A stretch of DNA of 64,000 nt from RH-AL1 sp965214415 (GCA_965214415.1 CBDCBQ010000002.1:434001-498000); one strand, 5' to 3'. Positions 45,131 through 53,710 are shown, counted from the first letter of the stretch. Made by a program: numbers and translations. The notes: generated by a model from the sequence alone, not told the origin.

Positions 45131-45155
45131 GAAACGATCAGAATATCTCGTTTTC
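45131..45155. promoter_or_regulatory. Dyad in the cbbR-cbbL intergenic region, candidate CbbR site
   Basis: GAAACGA at 45131-45137 and TCGTTTTC at 45148-45155 form an imperfect inverted repeat around TCAGAATATC, flanked by TTG and CTCAA that extend the symmetry. It is the only AT-rich stretch of the 116-bp region, centred about 85 bp before the cbbL start and about 30 bp from the cbbR start, where CbbR operators usually lie. The exact TNA-N7-TNA consensus is not evident. Confidence 0.45.
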
Positions 45156-45229
45156 TCTCAAGCTAGGCGTGGGCTATGTTCGGGGCAAGCAAAAAGGATC
45201 GATTCCGAGATCGAACGGAGGAGCGCGCA

Positions 45230-46693
45230 ATGAACAAGCCCGTCGACATCAAGATCACGGACATGAAGGAGCGCTATACCTCTGGCGTCCTCAAGTATCG
45301 GCAGATGGGCTATTGGGAGCCGGATTACGAGCCGAAGGACACCGACATCCTCGCCGTGTTTCGCATCACGCCGCAGGAGGGCGTCGATCCGATCGAGGCG
45401 GCCGCCGCCGTCGCCGGCGAGAGCTCGACGGCCACCTGGACCGTCGTTTGGACCGACCGCCTGACCGACAGCGAGTACTATCGCGCCAAGGCCTATCGGG
45501 TCGACCCGGTCCCAGGCACGGACGGCCAGTTCTTCGCCTACATCGCCTACGATCTCGATCTCTTCGAGGAAGGATCGATCGCCAACCTCACGGCCTCGAT
45601 CATCGGCAACGTGTTCGGCTTCAAGCCGCTGAAGGCGCTGCGCCTCGAGGACATGCGCATTCCGCCGCATTATCTGAAGACGTTCCAGGGCCCGGCGACC
45701 GGCATCATCGCCGAGCGCGAACGTTTGAACTGCTACGGTCGGCCATTGCTCGGCGCGACGATGAAGCCGAAGCTCGGTCTCTCCGGCCGCAACTACGGCC
45801 GCGTGGTGTACGAGGCGCTCAAGGGCGGGCTCGACTTCACCAAGGACGACGAGAACATCAACTCGCAGCCCTTCATGCATTGGCGCGATCGCTTCCTCTA
45901 TTGCATGGAGGGCGTCAACAAGGCGATGGCCGAGACCGGCGAGATCAAGGGCACCTATCTCAACGTGACCGCCGCGACGATGGAGGACATGTACGAGCGC
46001 GCCGAATTCGCGAAAGCGCTCGGCAGCGTCATCGTCATGATCGACCTCGTCATCGGCTACACCGCGATCCAGTCGATGGCGAAGTGGTGCCGGAAAAACG
46101 ACATGATCCTGCACCTGCATCGCGCCGGTCACTCGACCTACACGCGCCAGAAGAACCACGGCGTGTCGTTCCGCGTCATCGCCAAATGGATGCGCATGGC
46201 GGGCGTCGACCACATCCACGCCGGCACGGTCGTCGGTAAGCTCGAGGGCGACCCCAACGTCGTCGCCGGCATCTACGACACCTGCCGCGAGATCCACGTG
46301 CCGCAGGACATGACGCACGGCATCTTCTTCGATCAGCCGTGGGCGAGCCTGAAGAAGCTGATGCCGGTGGCATCGGGCGGCATCCACGCCGGGCAGATGC
46401 ATCAACTGCTGCACTACCTCGGCGAGGACGTGGTGCTGCAGTTCGGCGGCGGCACGATCGGCCATCCGATGGGCATCCAGGCCGGCGCCATCGCCAACCG
46501 CGTCGCGCTCGAGACGATGGTGAAGGCGCGCAACGAGGGCAAGGACATCTGGAACGAGGGTCCGGAGATCCTCACCGCCGCCGCGCGCTGGTGCGCGCCG
46601 CTGCGGGCCGCGCTCGACACCTGGAAGGACGTGACCTTCAACTACCAGTCGACCGATACGCTCGACACCGTACCGACGCCGACACCGTCGTAG
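45230..46693 (+). CDS. cbbL: Form IC (red-type) RuBisCO large subunit
   Basis: Carboxylates or oxygenates ribulose-1,5-bisphosphate; 487 residues. Catalytic K179 is in GATMKPKLGLSGRNYG and the carbamylated lysine K205 in GGLDFTKDDEN, with the magnesium-binding DDE next to it. HRAGHSTYTRQKNHGVSFR and the C-terminal SGGIHAGQMHQLLHYLGEDV loop are intact. The N-terminus and DSEYYRAKAYRVDPVPG place it with proteobacterial form IC. GGAGGAG precedes ATG 45230. It leads the operon cbbL-cbbS-cbbX-cbbF-cbbP, divergent from cbbR. Confidence 0.98.
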   Translation: MNKPVDIKITDMKERYTSGVLKYRQMGYWEPDYEPKDTDILAVFRITPQEGVDPIEAAAAVAGESSTATWTVVWTDRLTDSEYYRAKAYRVDPVPGTDGQFFAYIAYDLDLFEEGSIANLTASIIGNVFGFKPLKALRLEDMRIPPHYLKTFQGPATGIIAERERLNCYGRPLLGATMKPKLGLSGRNYGRVVYEALKGGLDFTKDDENINSQPFMHWRDRFLYCMEGVNKAMAETGEIKGTYLNVTAATMEDMYERAEFAKALGSVIVMIDLVIGYTAIQSMAKWCRKNDMILHLHRAGHSTYTRQKNHGVSFRVIAKWMRMAGVDHIHAGTVVGKLEGDPNVVAGIYDTCREIHVPQDMTHGIFFDQPWASLKKLMPVASGGIHAGQMHQLLHYLGEDVVLQFGGGTIGHPMGIQAGAIANRVALETMVKARNEGKDIWNEGPEILTAAARWCAPLRAALDTWKDVTFNYQSTDTLDTVPTPTPS

Positions 46694-46713
46694 CAGTTTG
46701 CGCGATGGCGCTC

Positions 46714-46816
46714 CGTCATTGCGAGCGCAGCGAAACCACCCAGGGCCACCGCCGCGATCTCGGCGAGCGAACGCCCTGCGGCTCCTGGGTTGCTTCGCCT
46801 GCGGCTCGCAATGACG
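46714..46816. repeat. Palindromic repeat element between cbbL and cbbS
   Basis: About 103-bp imperfect inverted repeat from CGTCATTGCGAGCGCAGCGA to TTCGCCTGCGGCTCGCAATGACG, with inner arms CACCCAGG and CCTGGGTTG. It belongs to a dispersed palindromic family; a second, shorter copy lies at 59609-59671. It would form a long hairpin in the cbbLS mRNA just upstream of the cbbS ribosome site. Confidence 0.85.
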
Positions 46817-46846
46817 ACCCCGAGACAACACAGCTTGGAGACCCCG

Positions 46847-47287
46847 ATGAAGCTCACGCAAGGCCAGTTCTCGTTCCTGCCCGATCTCACGAACGAGGAG
46901 ATTTCGGCGCAGATCCAATATGCGCTCGACCAGGGCTGGTCGCTCGCCGTCGAGCACACCGACGACCCACACCCGCGCAATACCTACTGGACGATGTGGG
47001 GCGAGCCGATGTTCGACCTGAAAGACGCGGCCGGCGTGATGATGGAGGTGAAGGCGTGCCGCGAGGCGAACCCGAACCGCTACATCAAGGTGCTGGCGTT
47101 CGACTCCAAGAAGGGGTTCGAGACGATTCGCATGTCCTTCATGGTCCAGCGACCGGAGGAGGAGCCGGGCTTCGAGCTGATGCGCGCCGAAGGCCCCGGC
47201 CGGCAGGTCCATTACGCGATCCGCAGCTACGCGACCGCGCGGCCGCAAGCCGAACGGCAGACGATCGGGCACGACCCCGGGCGGTAG
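46847..47287 (+). CDS. cbbS: Form IC RuBisCO small subunit
   Basis: 146 residues, the longer red-type small subunit with the C-terminal beta-hairpin extension (about 110-140: GPGRQVHYAIRSYATARPQ). Family motifs: MKLTQGQFSFLPDLTNEEIS, GWSLAVEHTDDPHPRNTYWT, MWGEPMFDL and ANPNRYIKVLAFDSKKG. ATG 46847 follows CTTGGAG. Separated from cbbL by 153 bp, unusually far, because a repeat element is inserted. Assembles as L8S8 with CbbL. Confidence 0.97.
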   Translation: MKLTQGQFSFLPDLTNEEISAQIQYALDQGWSLAVEHTDDPHPRNTYWTMWGEPMFDLKDAAGVMMEVKACREANPNRYIKVLAFDSKKGFETIRMSFMVQRPEEEPGFELMRAEGPGRQVHYAIRSYATARPQAERQTIGHDPGR

Positions 47288-47299
47288 GCGGAGCCCCTT

Positions 47300-47443
47300 C
47301 CTTCTCCTGCTTGCAAGAGAAGGTGGCCCGACATGGTCGGGTCGGATGAGGGGTCGCCCCGCTTGGTTACGTGAATTGAGAGGTGGAGAGTCCCCTCATC
47401 CGGCCCCGCTTCGCGGCGCCACCTTCTCCCGCAGGCGAGAAGG
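47300..47443. repeat. Long inverted repeat between cbbS and cbbX
   Basis: 144-bp element. Each end forms a small hairpin (CCTTCTC...GAGAAGG at 47300-47323 and 47422-47443). Between them, GGTGGCCCGA and CGGATGAGGGG on the left pair with CCCCTCATCCGG and GCGCCACC on the right, giving a large cruciform-like structure. The end hairpins match the palindrome at 14293-14317. It may protect the upstream cbbLS mRNA or attenuate transcription into cbbX. Confidence 0.8.
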
Positions 47444-47475
47444 AAGAGGCATCGCCCAACCAAACAGGACCTCGC

Positions 47476-48390
47476 ATGAGCGGGACGGACACGAGAAAAC
47501 AACCCGCCGACGCCCCGCCGACCTCCGTCGATCTCGGCGCGCTCTACGACCAGTCGTCGATTGGCGACGTGCTCGCGGGACTCGACCGCGACCTCGTCGG
47601 GCTGCGCCCAGTCAAGACGCGCATCCGCGAGGTCGCCGCGCTGCTGCTCGTCGAGTCGGCGCGCCGCAGCATGGGGATAGGCGCCGACTCGCCGCCGCTG
47701 CACATGAGCTTCACCGGCAATCCCGGCACCGGCAAGACCACGGTCGCCCGGCGGATGGCCGACGTGCTGCATCGCCTGAAATATATCCGCCGCAACCACG
47801 TCGTGACCGTCTCGCGCGACGACCTCGTCGGCCAGTATATCGGCCATACCGCGCCCAAGACCAAAGAGGTTCTCAAGAAGGCGATGGGAGGCGTCCTGTT
47901 CATCGACGAGGCCTACTACCTGTATCGGCCGGAAAACGAGCGTGACTACGGGCAGGAGGCGATCGAGATCCTGCTGCAGGTCATGGAGGATCACCGCGAC
48001 GACCTCGTGGTGATCATGGCCGGCTACAAGGATCGCATCGACACGTTCTTCAAGTCGAACCCCGGCATGGGCTCGCGCATCGCCCATCACATCGACTTCC
48101 CGGACTACACCGCCGACGAGCTGTTCCAGATCGCCGGGATCATGATCCGAGACATGAACTACACGTTAGACGCCGACGCGGAGGCGGCGATGCGCGCGTA
48201 TATCGAACTACGGATGACGCAGCCGCGCTTCTCGAACGCCCGCTCGATCCGCAACGCGCTTGACCGAACACGGCTGCGGATGGCGAACCGGCTGTTCGAG
48301 ACGCGGGAGCGCCCGCTGACCCGAACCGATCTGGAGACCCTGACCGCCGCCGACATAAGGGCCAGCCGTGTCTTTGCTGAGGGAGCCTAG
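47476..48390 (+). CDS. cbbX: Red-type RuBisCO activase CbbX
   Basis: AAA+ ATPase that removes inhibitory sugar phosphates from form IC RuBisCO by pulling on the CbbL C-terminus; 304 residues. Walker A SFTGNPGTGKTTVARRMADV (about 76-95), Walker B GGVLFIDEAYYLYRP (about 134-148), sensor 1 VVIMAGYKDRID, and the arginine-rich sensor 2 helix with RFSNARSIRNALDRTRLR. The pore-loop YIGHTAPKT is present. ATG 47476 is chosen by homology; the frame is open further upstream across the repeat element. Confidence 0.97.
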   Translation: MSGTDTRKQPADAPPTSVDLGALYDQSSIGDVLAGLDRDLVGLRPVKTRIREVAALLLVESARRSMGIGADSPPLHMSFTGNPGTGKTTVARRMADVLHRLKYIRRNHVVTVSRDDLVGQYIGHTAPKTKEVLKKAMGGVLFIDEAYYLYRPENERDYGQEAIEILLQVMEDHRDDLVVIMAGYKDRIDTFFKSNPGMGSRIAHHIDFPDYTADELFQIAGIMIRDMNYTLDADAEAAMRAYIELRMTQPRFSNARSIRNALDRTRLRMANRLFETRERPLTRTDLETLTAADIRASRVFAEGA

Positions 48391-48527
48391 GCGACGGCGT
48401 AAACCGAATGAAGTCACCGGCTTGACGGTCCGCTTGTGAAACTGGATCGGCTCTGTCGTAATGCGGCTTGGGCTTTCTCGGGGCGCGCAAGACGCCGCGG
48501 AAGCCGCGTGAGGGAGTGGGAAACACG

Positions 48528-49607
48528 ATGTTGTACCATCGTCCGACGTTGTCGAAGTTCATCATCGAGGATCAGCGGCGCTCCGCCAATCCCGACCCGA
48601 ACCTGACGTCGCTCCTCAACGACATTCAGACCGCGTGCAAACTGATCGCGGTCGCGGTCTCGCGCGGCACGCTCGACGCCGGTCAGGGCGACGCCATACC
48701 GGAGAAGATGGAGCTCGGCCGCCAGCAGCGCGGCATCGATCGCAGCGCCAACAAGATCATGGTGTCGACCTGCGAGTGGGGCGGCCAGCTCGCCGGCATC
48801 GTCTCCGAGGACATGGCCGAGCCCTACCAGATTCCGGACAGCTATCCGCGCGGGCGTTACCTGCTGCTGTTCGCGCCGCTCGACGGCGCGCCGAACATGG
48901 ACGTCAATGCCACGGTCGGCACGATCTTCTCGGTGCTGCGCTGCCCCGACGGGATCGACGAGCCGACGGCCGAGCATTTCCTGCAGCCCGGCACCAGCCA
49001 GGTCGCCGCCGGCTACGCGATGTACGGGCCGGTCGCGATGATGGTCCTCACCCTCGGCGCCGGCGTTCACGGTTTCACGCTCGACCATTCGATCGGCGCC
49101 TTCACGCTCTCGCATCCGGCGATGACGATTCCGCCGACGACGCGCGAGTTCGCCGTCAACATCTCGAACGAGCGCTATTGGGAAGCGCCGGTGCGCCGCT
49201 ACGTCGAGGAGTGCATCGGGGGCGAGGCCGGCCCGCGCGGCGCCGACTTCTCGATGCGTTGGATCGCCTCGATGGTCGCCGAGGTGCACCGCATCCTCAT
49301 CCGCGGCGGCCTTTTCATGCACCCACGCGACAGCCGCGAACCCGGCCTCGATGGCCGCGCGCACCTGCTCTACGAGGCGAACCCGATGGCGATGATCGTC
49401 GAGCAGGCCGGCGGCGCCGCCTCGACCGGACGCACGCGCCTGCTCGACGTACATCCCAGCGAAATCCATCAGCGCGTGCCCGTGATCCTCGGCTCGCGTG
49501 AGGAGGTCGAACGCCTCGTCGCCTATCACGAAGACGAAAACCACGAGCGCGAGCCCGTGTTCTCGACGCCGTTGTTTCAAGCCCGCTCGCTGTTTCGCAC
49601 CGCCTGA
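48528..49607 (+). CDS. cbbF: Class I fructose-1,6-bisphosphatase CbbF with variant metal motif
   Basis: Hydrolyses FBP (and often sedoheptulose bisphosphate) in the Calvin cycle; 359 residues. Overall family sequence is intact: IDRSANKIMVSTCEWGGQLA, YPRGRYLLLF, VGTIFSVLR, YAMYGPVAMMVLTLGAGVHG and NPMAMIVEQAGGAAS with the metal-binding glutamate. However, the DPLDGSSNID metal motif reads APLDGAPNMD (residues 116-125): the first aspartate is Ala116 (codon GCG at 48873-48875), SS is AP, and SEE upstream is SED. This predicts altered metal binding or weak activity. ATG 48528, 137 bp after cbbX. Confidence 0.92.
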   Translation: MLYHRPTLSKFIIEDQRRSANPDPNLTSLLNDIQTACKLIAVAVSRGTLDAGQGDAIPEKMELGRQQRGIDRSANKIMVSTCEWGGQLAGIVSEDMAEPYQIPDSYPRGRYLLLFAPLDGAPNMDVNATVGTIFSVLRCPDGIDEPTAEHFLQPGTSQVAAGYAMYGPVAMMVLTLGAGVHGFTLDHSIGAFTLSHPAMTIPPTTREFAVNISNERYWEAPVRRYVEECIGGEAGPRGADFSMRWIASMVAEVHRILIRGGLFMHPRDSREPGLDGRAHLLYEANPMAMIVEQAGGAASTGRTRLLDVHPSEIHQRVPVILGSREEVERLVAYHEDENHEREPVFSTPLFQARSLFRTA

Positions 49608-49630
49608 TACAGGCCCGCCCGGATAGACCC

Positions 49631-50506
49631 ATGTCGAAGAAGCACCCGATCATCGCGATCACCGGCTCCTCGGGCGCCGGCACGACGACCGTGACTCAGA
49701 CGTTCGAGCACATCTTTCGCCGCGAGAAGGTCAAGCCGGTGATCGTCGAGGGCGACTCCTTTCATCGCTACGATCGGCTCGAGATGCGCGAACTGGTCAA
49801 GGAGGCGAACGAGCGCGGCAACAGTCAGGTCAGCCATTTCGGACCCGACGCCAACCTCTTCAAGGAGCTCGAAGCCCTGTTTCGGAGCTACGGGGACAAC
49901 GGCCGCGGCAAACTACGCAAATATCTGCATGACATGGAGGAGGCCGCGCCCTTCAAGCAGGAGCCAGGCACGTTCACGCCTTGGATGGACATCGAGCCCG
50001 GCACCGACATCCTCTTCTACGAAGGGCTGCACGGCGGCGTCATCGACGGCGAGACCAACGTCGCCAAGCATACCGACCTGCTCGTCGGCGTGGTGCCGAT
50101 CATCAACCTCGAGTGGATCCAGAAGCTGCACCGCGACAAGCGCTATCGCGGCTACACGCACGAGGCTGTCGTCGACACGATCCTGCGCCGCATGCCGGAC
50201 TACGTGAAGTACATCTGCCCGCAATTTTCCGAGACGCACGTCAACTTCCAGCGCGTGCCGACGGTGGACACGTCGAACCCCTTCACCTCGCGCGACGTGC
50301 CGTCGGCCGACGAGAGCATGCTGATCATCCGCTTCCGCGACCCGCGCGGCATCGACATGCCGTACCTTCTGTCGATGCTCGCTGACTCGTTCATGTCGCG
50401 CGCCAACACGATCGTCTGCCCGGGATCGAAAATGCCGCTGGCGATGCAGCTGATCTTCACGCCGATGATCATGCAGCTGATGGATCGCAAGAAGCGGTCG
50501 TTGTAG
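49631..50506 (+). CDS. cbbP: Phosphoribulokinase
   Basis: Makes ribulose-1,5-bisphosphate from ribulose-5-phosphate and ATP, supplying RuBisCO. The 291-residue length is that of the proteobacterial octameric type. P-loop ITGSSGAGTTTVTQTF near residues 9-24, substrate/catalytic motif IVEGDSFHRYDRLEMRELV (about 38-56), HFGPDANLF, the Walker B-like ILFYEGLHGGV, and TVDTSNPFTSRDVPSADESM near the C-terminus. ATG 49631 lies 23 bp after cbbF. It ends the cbb operon; the next gene is convergent 3 bp away. Confidence 0.97.
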   Translation: MSKKHPIIAITGSSGAGTTTVTQTFEHIFRREKVKPVIVEGDSFHRYDRLEMRELVKEANERGNSQVSHFGPDANLFKELEALFRSYGDNGRGKLRKYLHDMEEAAPFKQEPGTFTPWMDIEPGTDILFYEGLHGGVIDGETNVAKHTDLLVGVVPIINLEWIQKLHRDKRYRGYTHEAVVDTILRRMPDYVKYICPQFSETHVNFQRVPTVDTSNPFTSRDVPSADESMLIIRFRDPRGIDMPYLLSMLADSFMSRANTIVCPGSKMPLAMQLIFTPMIMQLMDRKKRSL

Positions 50507-50509
50507 CGC

Positions 50510-51277
50510 TCACCGCCCCGCAGCCACCAACGCGAACATCGCACCTTGCGGGTCGGTGCACTGGACGATCCATTGGCCGCCGGGCACCTCGGTGGGGCCA
50601 TGCGTCACCTGCCCCCCCGCTTCGGTCACTCGCGTCGCGGCGGCGTCGATGGCATCGACGTTGAAATAGTACAGCCAGTACGGCTTCGGCTGATGCGCCA
50701 TCCTGGTCATCACGCCGCCGATCTGGACGCCGTCGGCCGCGAAGGTTTGGTACACCCCCATCGGCCCCATCGGGATCGCCTGGTCCTTGATCCAACCGAA
50801 CAGACCGGCATAAAACGCGAACGCGCTCGCGCCGTCGCCGGCATAAAGCTCGTTCCAGCCGACGTGCCCCTGCGTATGCGGCGCCGCTTGCGCCGCGTCG
50901 CCGTCACCCTTGAACAAATAGAAGCCTGCGCCGTGTGGATCGGCGACATAGGCGAAACGGCCGACGCCGGGGATATCGTCTGGTCCCTGCTGGACCGCAC
51001 CGCCCGCCGCCGCCACTTTGTCGGCATGGGCATCGACGTCGTCGACACAAATGTAGCCCATCCATCGCGGCGGGGCGCCGGCCGCCAAGGCCTCCGGCGG
51101 CAGCGCCATCAACCCGCAGACCGGCGTCGCTCCCGCCGAGAGCAGCGTGTACGCCATGCCTGGCATGCCGGCGTCGGCCGAGGTCCAGCCGACGACGCCC
51201 TCATAGAAGGCCGTCGCCGCCGCCGTATCGGTGGTCATGATGTCGTACCAGACAAAGTCGCCAAGTTTCGGAGCCAT
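50510..51277 (-). CDS. VOC-family protein with two glyoxalase-like domains
   Basis: 255 residues with two tandem vicinal-oxygen-chelate modules: about 5-125 (GDFVWYDIMTTDTAAATAFY to FAYVADPHGAGFYLFKG) and about 135-253 (VGWNELYAGDGASAFAFYAG to WIVQCTDPQGAMFALV). This two-module layout is common in small stress or antibiotic-resistance-like VOC proteins of actinobacteria and alphaproteobacteria. Metal ligands are not well conserved, so catalysis is uncertain. GAGGAC precedes ATG 51277. Monocistronic or co-transcribed with nothing obvious. Confidence 0.85.
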   Translation of the reverse strand: MAPKLGDFVWYDIMTTDTAAATAFYEGVVGWTSADAGMPGMAYTLLSAGATPVCGLMALPPEALAAGAPPRWMGYICVDDVDAHADKVAAAGGAVQQGPDDIPGVGRFAYVADPHGAGFYLFKGDGDAAQAAPHTQGHVGWNELYAGDGASAFAFYAGLFGWIKDQAIPMGPMGVYQTFAADGVQIGGVMTRMAHQPKPYWLYYFNVDAIDAAATRVTEAGGQVTHGPTEVPGGQWIVQCTDPQGAMFALVAAGR

Positions 51278-51358
51278 CTCGGTCCTCGCTATCGAAAGTA
51301 AAATTAAATGAAGCCATACAAATCCAAGCCGCGAGTCTGCAACACGCCCGTCCTCTGA

Positions 51359-52051
51359 TCAACCTGCCTGATGTTTCGCCAGCCAGGACGTGAAGATCGA
51401 GACCACCTCGGCCGGCTTCTCCAGCGTCGGAAGGTGGCCACAGCCGGCGAGCGGGTGCCATGACGCATCGGGCATGTCCTTCACGAAGGCGTGCCCCTTC
51501 GCGATCGGCGCGATCTTGTCGTCCTCGCCCCAGATCGCCAGCACCGGCATCTTCAGCACGGCGGCCTTGTCCTCCACCGATCGCCGCGTCGCCAGCGACC
51601 GCGCCTGCTTGGCGGCGATGTCCGAGCCGACGCGCCCGGCCATCGTCTTGAAGGTCGCGGCGGCCTTCTCGTGCTTCGGATGCGTGATGACGCCCGTCAG
51701 CATGTCGATGACGCCGTCGGTGTTGCTTTCGATGCCCTGCACCAGGCCGCCGCCCTGCTCGGGGTCACCGGCGGCGGGATCGTTGCCCATGATCCATAGG
51801 CCTTTCACGCGGTCCGGCGCGGCAAGCGCGACCTCGACCGCGAGCGCGGCTCCATAGGAGACGCCGGCGACCACGAAGGTTTTCGGTGCCTTCTCGAGGA
51901 TCGCGGTCACGCTCTCGGCCATCGTATCGCGCGGCGCGGCGAGGACGTGGACCGTCATGTGCTTCTCGAGGTCCGGGATCACATCGGCATACAGCGCCTC
52001 GTCGCTGAATAGCGCCGGGATGAGAACGAGGTCTTTCGGGAAGTCCGCCAT
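51359..52051 (-). CDS. Alpha/beta hydrolase
   Basis: 230 residues with the hydrolase fold: nucleophile elbow VVAGVSYGAALAVEVAL (G-V-S-Y-G, Ser near residue 66), an acid in VLAIWGEDDKIAPI near 178, and the histidine in LAGCGHLPTLEKPAEV near 208. The N-terminus (DLVLIPALFSDEALYADV) resembles MenH/RutD-like hydrolases. ATG 52051 has GAAGGA upstream; in-frame ATGs at 52066 and 52090 are possible. Substrate unknown; the gene stands alone. Confidence 0.85.
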   Translation of the reverse strand: MADFPKDLVLIPALFSDEALYADVIPDLEKHMTVHVLAAPRDTMAESVTAILEKAPKTFVVAGVSYGAALAVEVALAAPDRVKGLWIMGNDPAAGDPEQGGGLVQGIESNTDGVIDMLTGVITHPKHEKAAATFKTMAGRVGSDIAAKQARSLATRRSVEDKAAVLKMPVLAIWGEDDKIAPIAKGHAFVKDMPDASWHPLAGCGHLPTLEKPAEVVSIFTSWLAKHQAG

Positions 52052-52247
52052 GAGAATGTCCTTCATTCGAGGAGATAGCGGCGAGGTCATGCCGCATGTT
52101 TGACGTCCGCAAATCCGAAGCCAGTCGATACGAGCGACCGACGAACGGCTCGAATGCCGGCTTGTTCCTCCGACCGGGAACGCGGCGGATGACGTCTTGC
52201 ACGATCGACGCGTGGCGCTACGATCGACGCCTCTGGACGGACAGCCG

Positions 52248-53222
52248 ATGCCGCGATCGCTCTCGACCCTGACGGCGGCCTGCCTCGCGTGTCTGACGAT
52301 GACCGCGCCCGCCCACGCCGCCGACAAGGTACGCTTCCTCACCTCCTGGTACGCCGAGCCCGAGCAGGGCGGCTTCTACGAGGCGAAGGCGGAGGGCCTC
52401 TACGAGAAGGCCGGGCTCGACGTCTCGATCACGATGGGTGGCCCGCAGGTGAACACGGTGCAGCTGCTGCTCGCGGGCGAGGCGGACCTCATCATCGGCT
52501 ATGACTTCGAGATCCTGAACGCGCGGGCGCGCGGCCTCCCCGTCGTCACCGTCGCGACGTCGTTCCAGACCGACATCGCCGGCATCCTCGCGCATGACGA
52601 CGTGCCGAGCCTCGCCTCGCTGAGAGGCAAGCCGATCGCCATCGGCGCCGCGTCGCGGCTCACCTTCTGGCCGTGGCTGAAGCAGAAGTACGGCTTCACC
52701 GACGATCAGATCCGCCCCTACACGTTCAACATGCAACCGTTCTTCGTCGACCCAGCGCTCTCGCAGCAGGGCTATCTGACGTTCGAGCCGTTCGTCGCGG
52801 CGCGGCACGGCATGAAGACAAAGTTCTTCCTGCTGTCGGACGATGGCTACGCGCCCTATTCGACGACGATCGTCACCACCGACGCCTATGTCGCGGCCCA
52901 CCCCGATCGGGTGGCGCGCTTCGTCAAGGCGTCGCTGCAGGGCTGGCGCGACTATCTGGAAAACCCCGCGCCGGCCAACACGCTGATCCAAGCCGACAAT
53001 CCGAAGATGACCGACGCCGAGCTCGCCTACGCCGACAAGGTGATGAAGGAGAAGGCGATCGTCACGGGAGGCGACGCGGCGACGCAAGGCATCGGCATGA
53101 TGACCGACCAGCATTGGAAGAACACGGCGGACTTCATGATCGGCGCCGGTCTCCTGCCGGCGAGTACGGATTGGCGCGCCGCCTACACGGCTCGCTTCGT
53201 GAAAGGTCTCGTCATCCGCTGA
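52248..53222 (+). CDS. NMT1/THI5-like ABC transporter substrate-binding protein (orphan)
   Basis: 324 residues, signal peptide (MPRSLSTLTAACLACLTMTA to AHA) then a two-lobed binding protein starting DKVRFLTSWYAEPEQGGFYE. The segments AKAEGLYEKAGLDVSITMGG, VNTVQLLLAGEADLIIGYDF and DIAGILAHDDVPSLASLRGK are typical of ThiY/SsuA-like NMT1 proteins, which bind thiamine precursors, sulfonates, nitrate or related anions. The glycine-rich GGPQVN pocket does not decide the ligand. No permease or ATPase nearby. ATG 52248 is chosen for the signal peptide over 52197. Confidence 0.88.
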   Translation: MPRSLSTLTAACLACLTMTAPAHAADKVRFLTSWYAEPEQGGFYEAKAEGLYEKAGLDVSITMGGPQVNTVQLLLAGEADLIIGYDFEILNARARGLPVVTVATSFQTDIAGILAHDDVPSLASLRGKPIAIGAASRLTFWPWLKQKYGFTDDQIRPYTFNMQPFFVDPALSQQGYLTFEPFVAARHGMKTKFFLLSDDGYAPYSTTIVTTDAYVAAHPDRVARFVKASLQGWRDYLENPAPANTLIQADNPKMTDAELAYADKVMKEKAIVTGGDAATQGIGMMTDQHWKNTADFMIGAGLLPASTDWRAAYTARFVKGLVIR

Positions 53223-53269
53223 TCGCGGCACGACACTTGTTTGACGACATGACCAATCGAGGAGCGATC

Positions 53270-53710
53270 ATGCGCGATGACGGCGACGAAGATGCCTTTA
53301 CGCTCGGCGCGCTGCTTGCGGGCCGCGAGGCGGCCGAGCAGGCCGGCGACGACGACGAGGCGGCACGGCGCCTCGGCGCGTTCACCGCTTATGCCGACGC
53401 CTTTGTCGCGCATGTGCCGCGCGACGATGGCGAGGCCGTCGAGTCGCTGCTGCTCGCGCGATACTTCAGCTTCCTCCCGCTCGTGCCAGCCGAGATCACG
53501 GAGCCGATCCGTGCCGATCTCGAAGCCGCGCTGGCGCATCTGACGCAAGGCGCGGAGCCGGCCGAGGTTCTCGAGGCGCTCTGGCGGGCGCTGGCGACGG
53601 CCGAGGACGCATCGAAGGCCGGCCGTTGGGTCGAGGACGAACGCGACCTGCCGATCATCACGGTGATTCGCAACGTCTTGAGCTGGGGCCGCGGCGCGCT
53701 GACGGCGTAG
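53270..53710 (+). CDS. Acidic hypothetical protein
   Basis: 146 residues, strongly acidic, no recognised family. Predicted mostly helical: DAFTLGALLAGREAAEQAGD, DEAARRLGAFTAYADAFVAH, FLPLVPAEITEPIRADLEAA and AEVLEALWRALATAEDASKA. No signal peptide or membrane segment. GAGGAGCG precedes ATG 53270; ATG 53249 is in frame upstream. It follows the binding-protein gene by 47 bp and may be co-transcribed. Confidence 0.6.
   Translation: MRDDGDEDAFTLGALLAGREAAEQAGDDDEAARRLGAFTAYADAFVAHVPRDDGEAVESLLLARYFSFLPLVPAEITEPIRADLEAALAHLTQGAEPAEVLEALWRALATAEDASKAGRWVEDERDLPIITVIRNVLSWGRGALTA

Noticed and set aside
50510..51277. Extra Calvin-cycle gene downstream of cbbP
   Set aside because: The next gene is on the opposite strand and encodes a two-module VOC protein with no link to the cycle.
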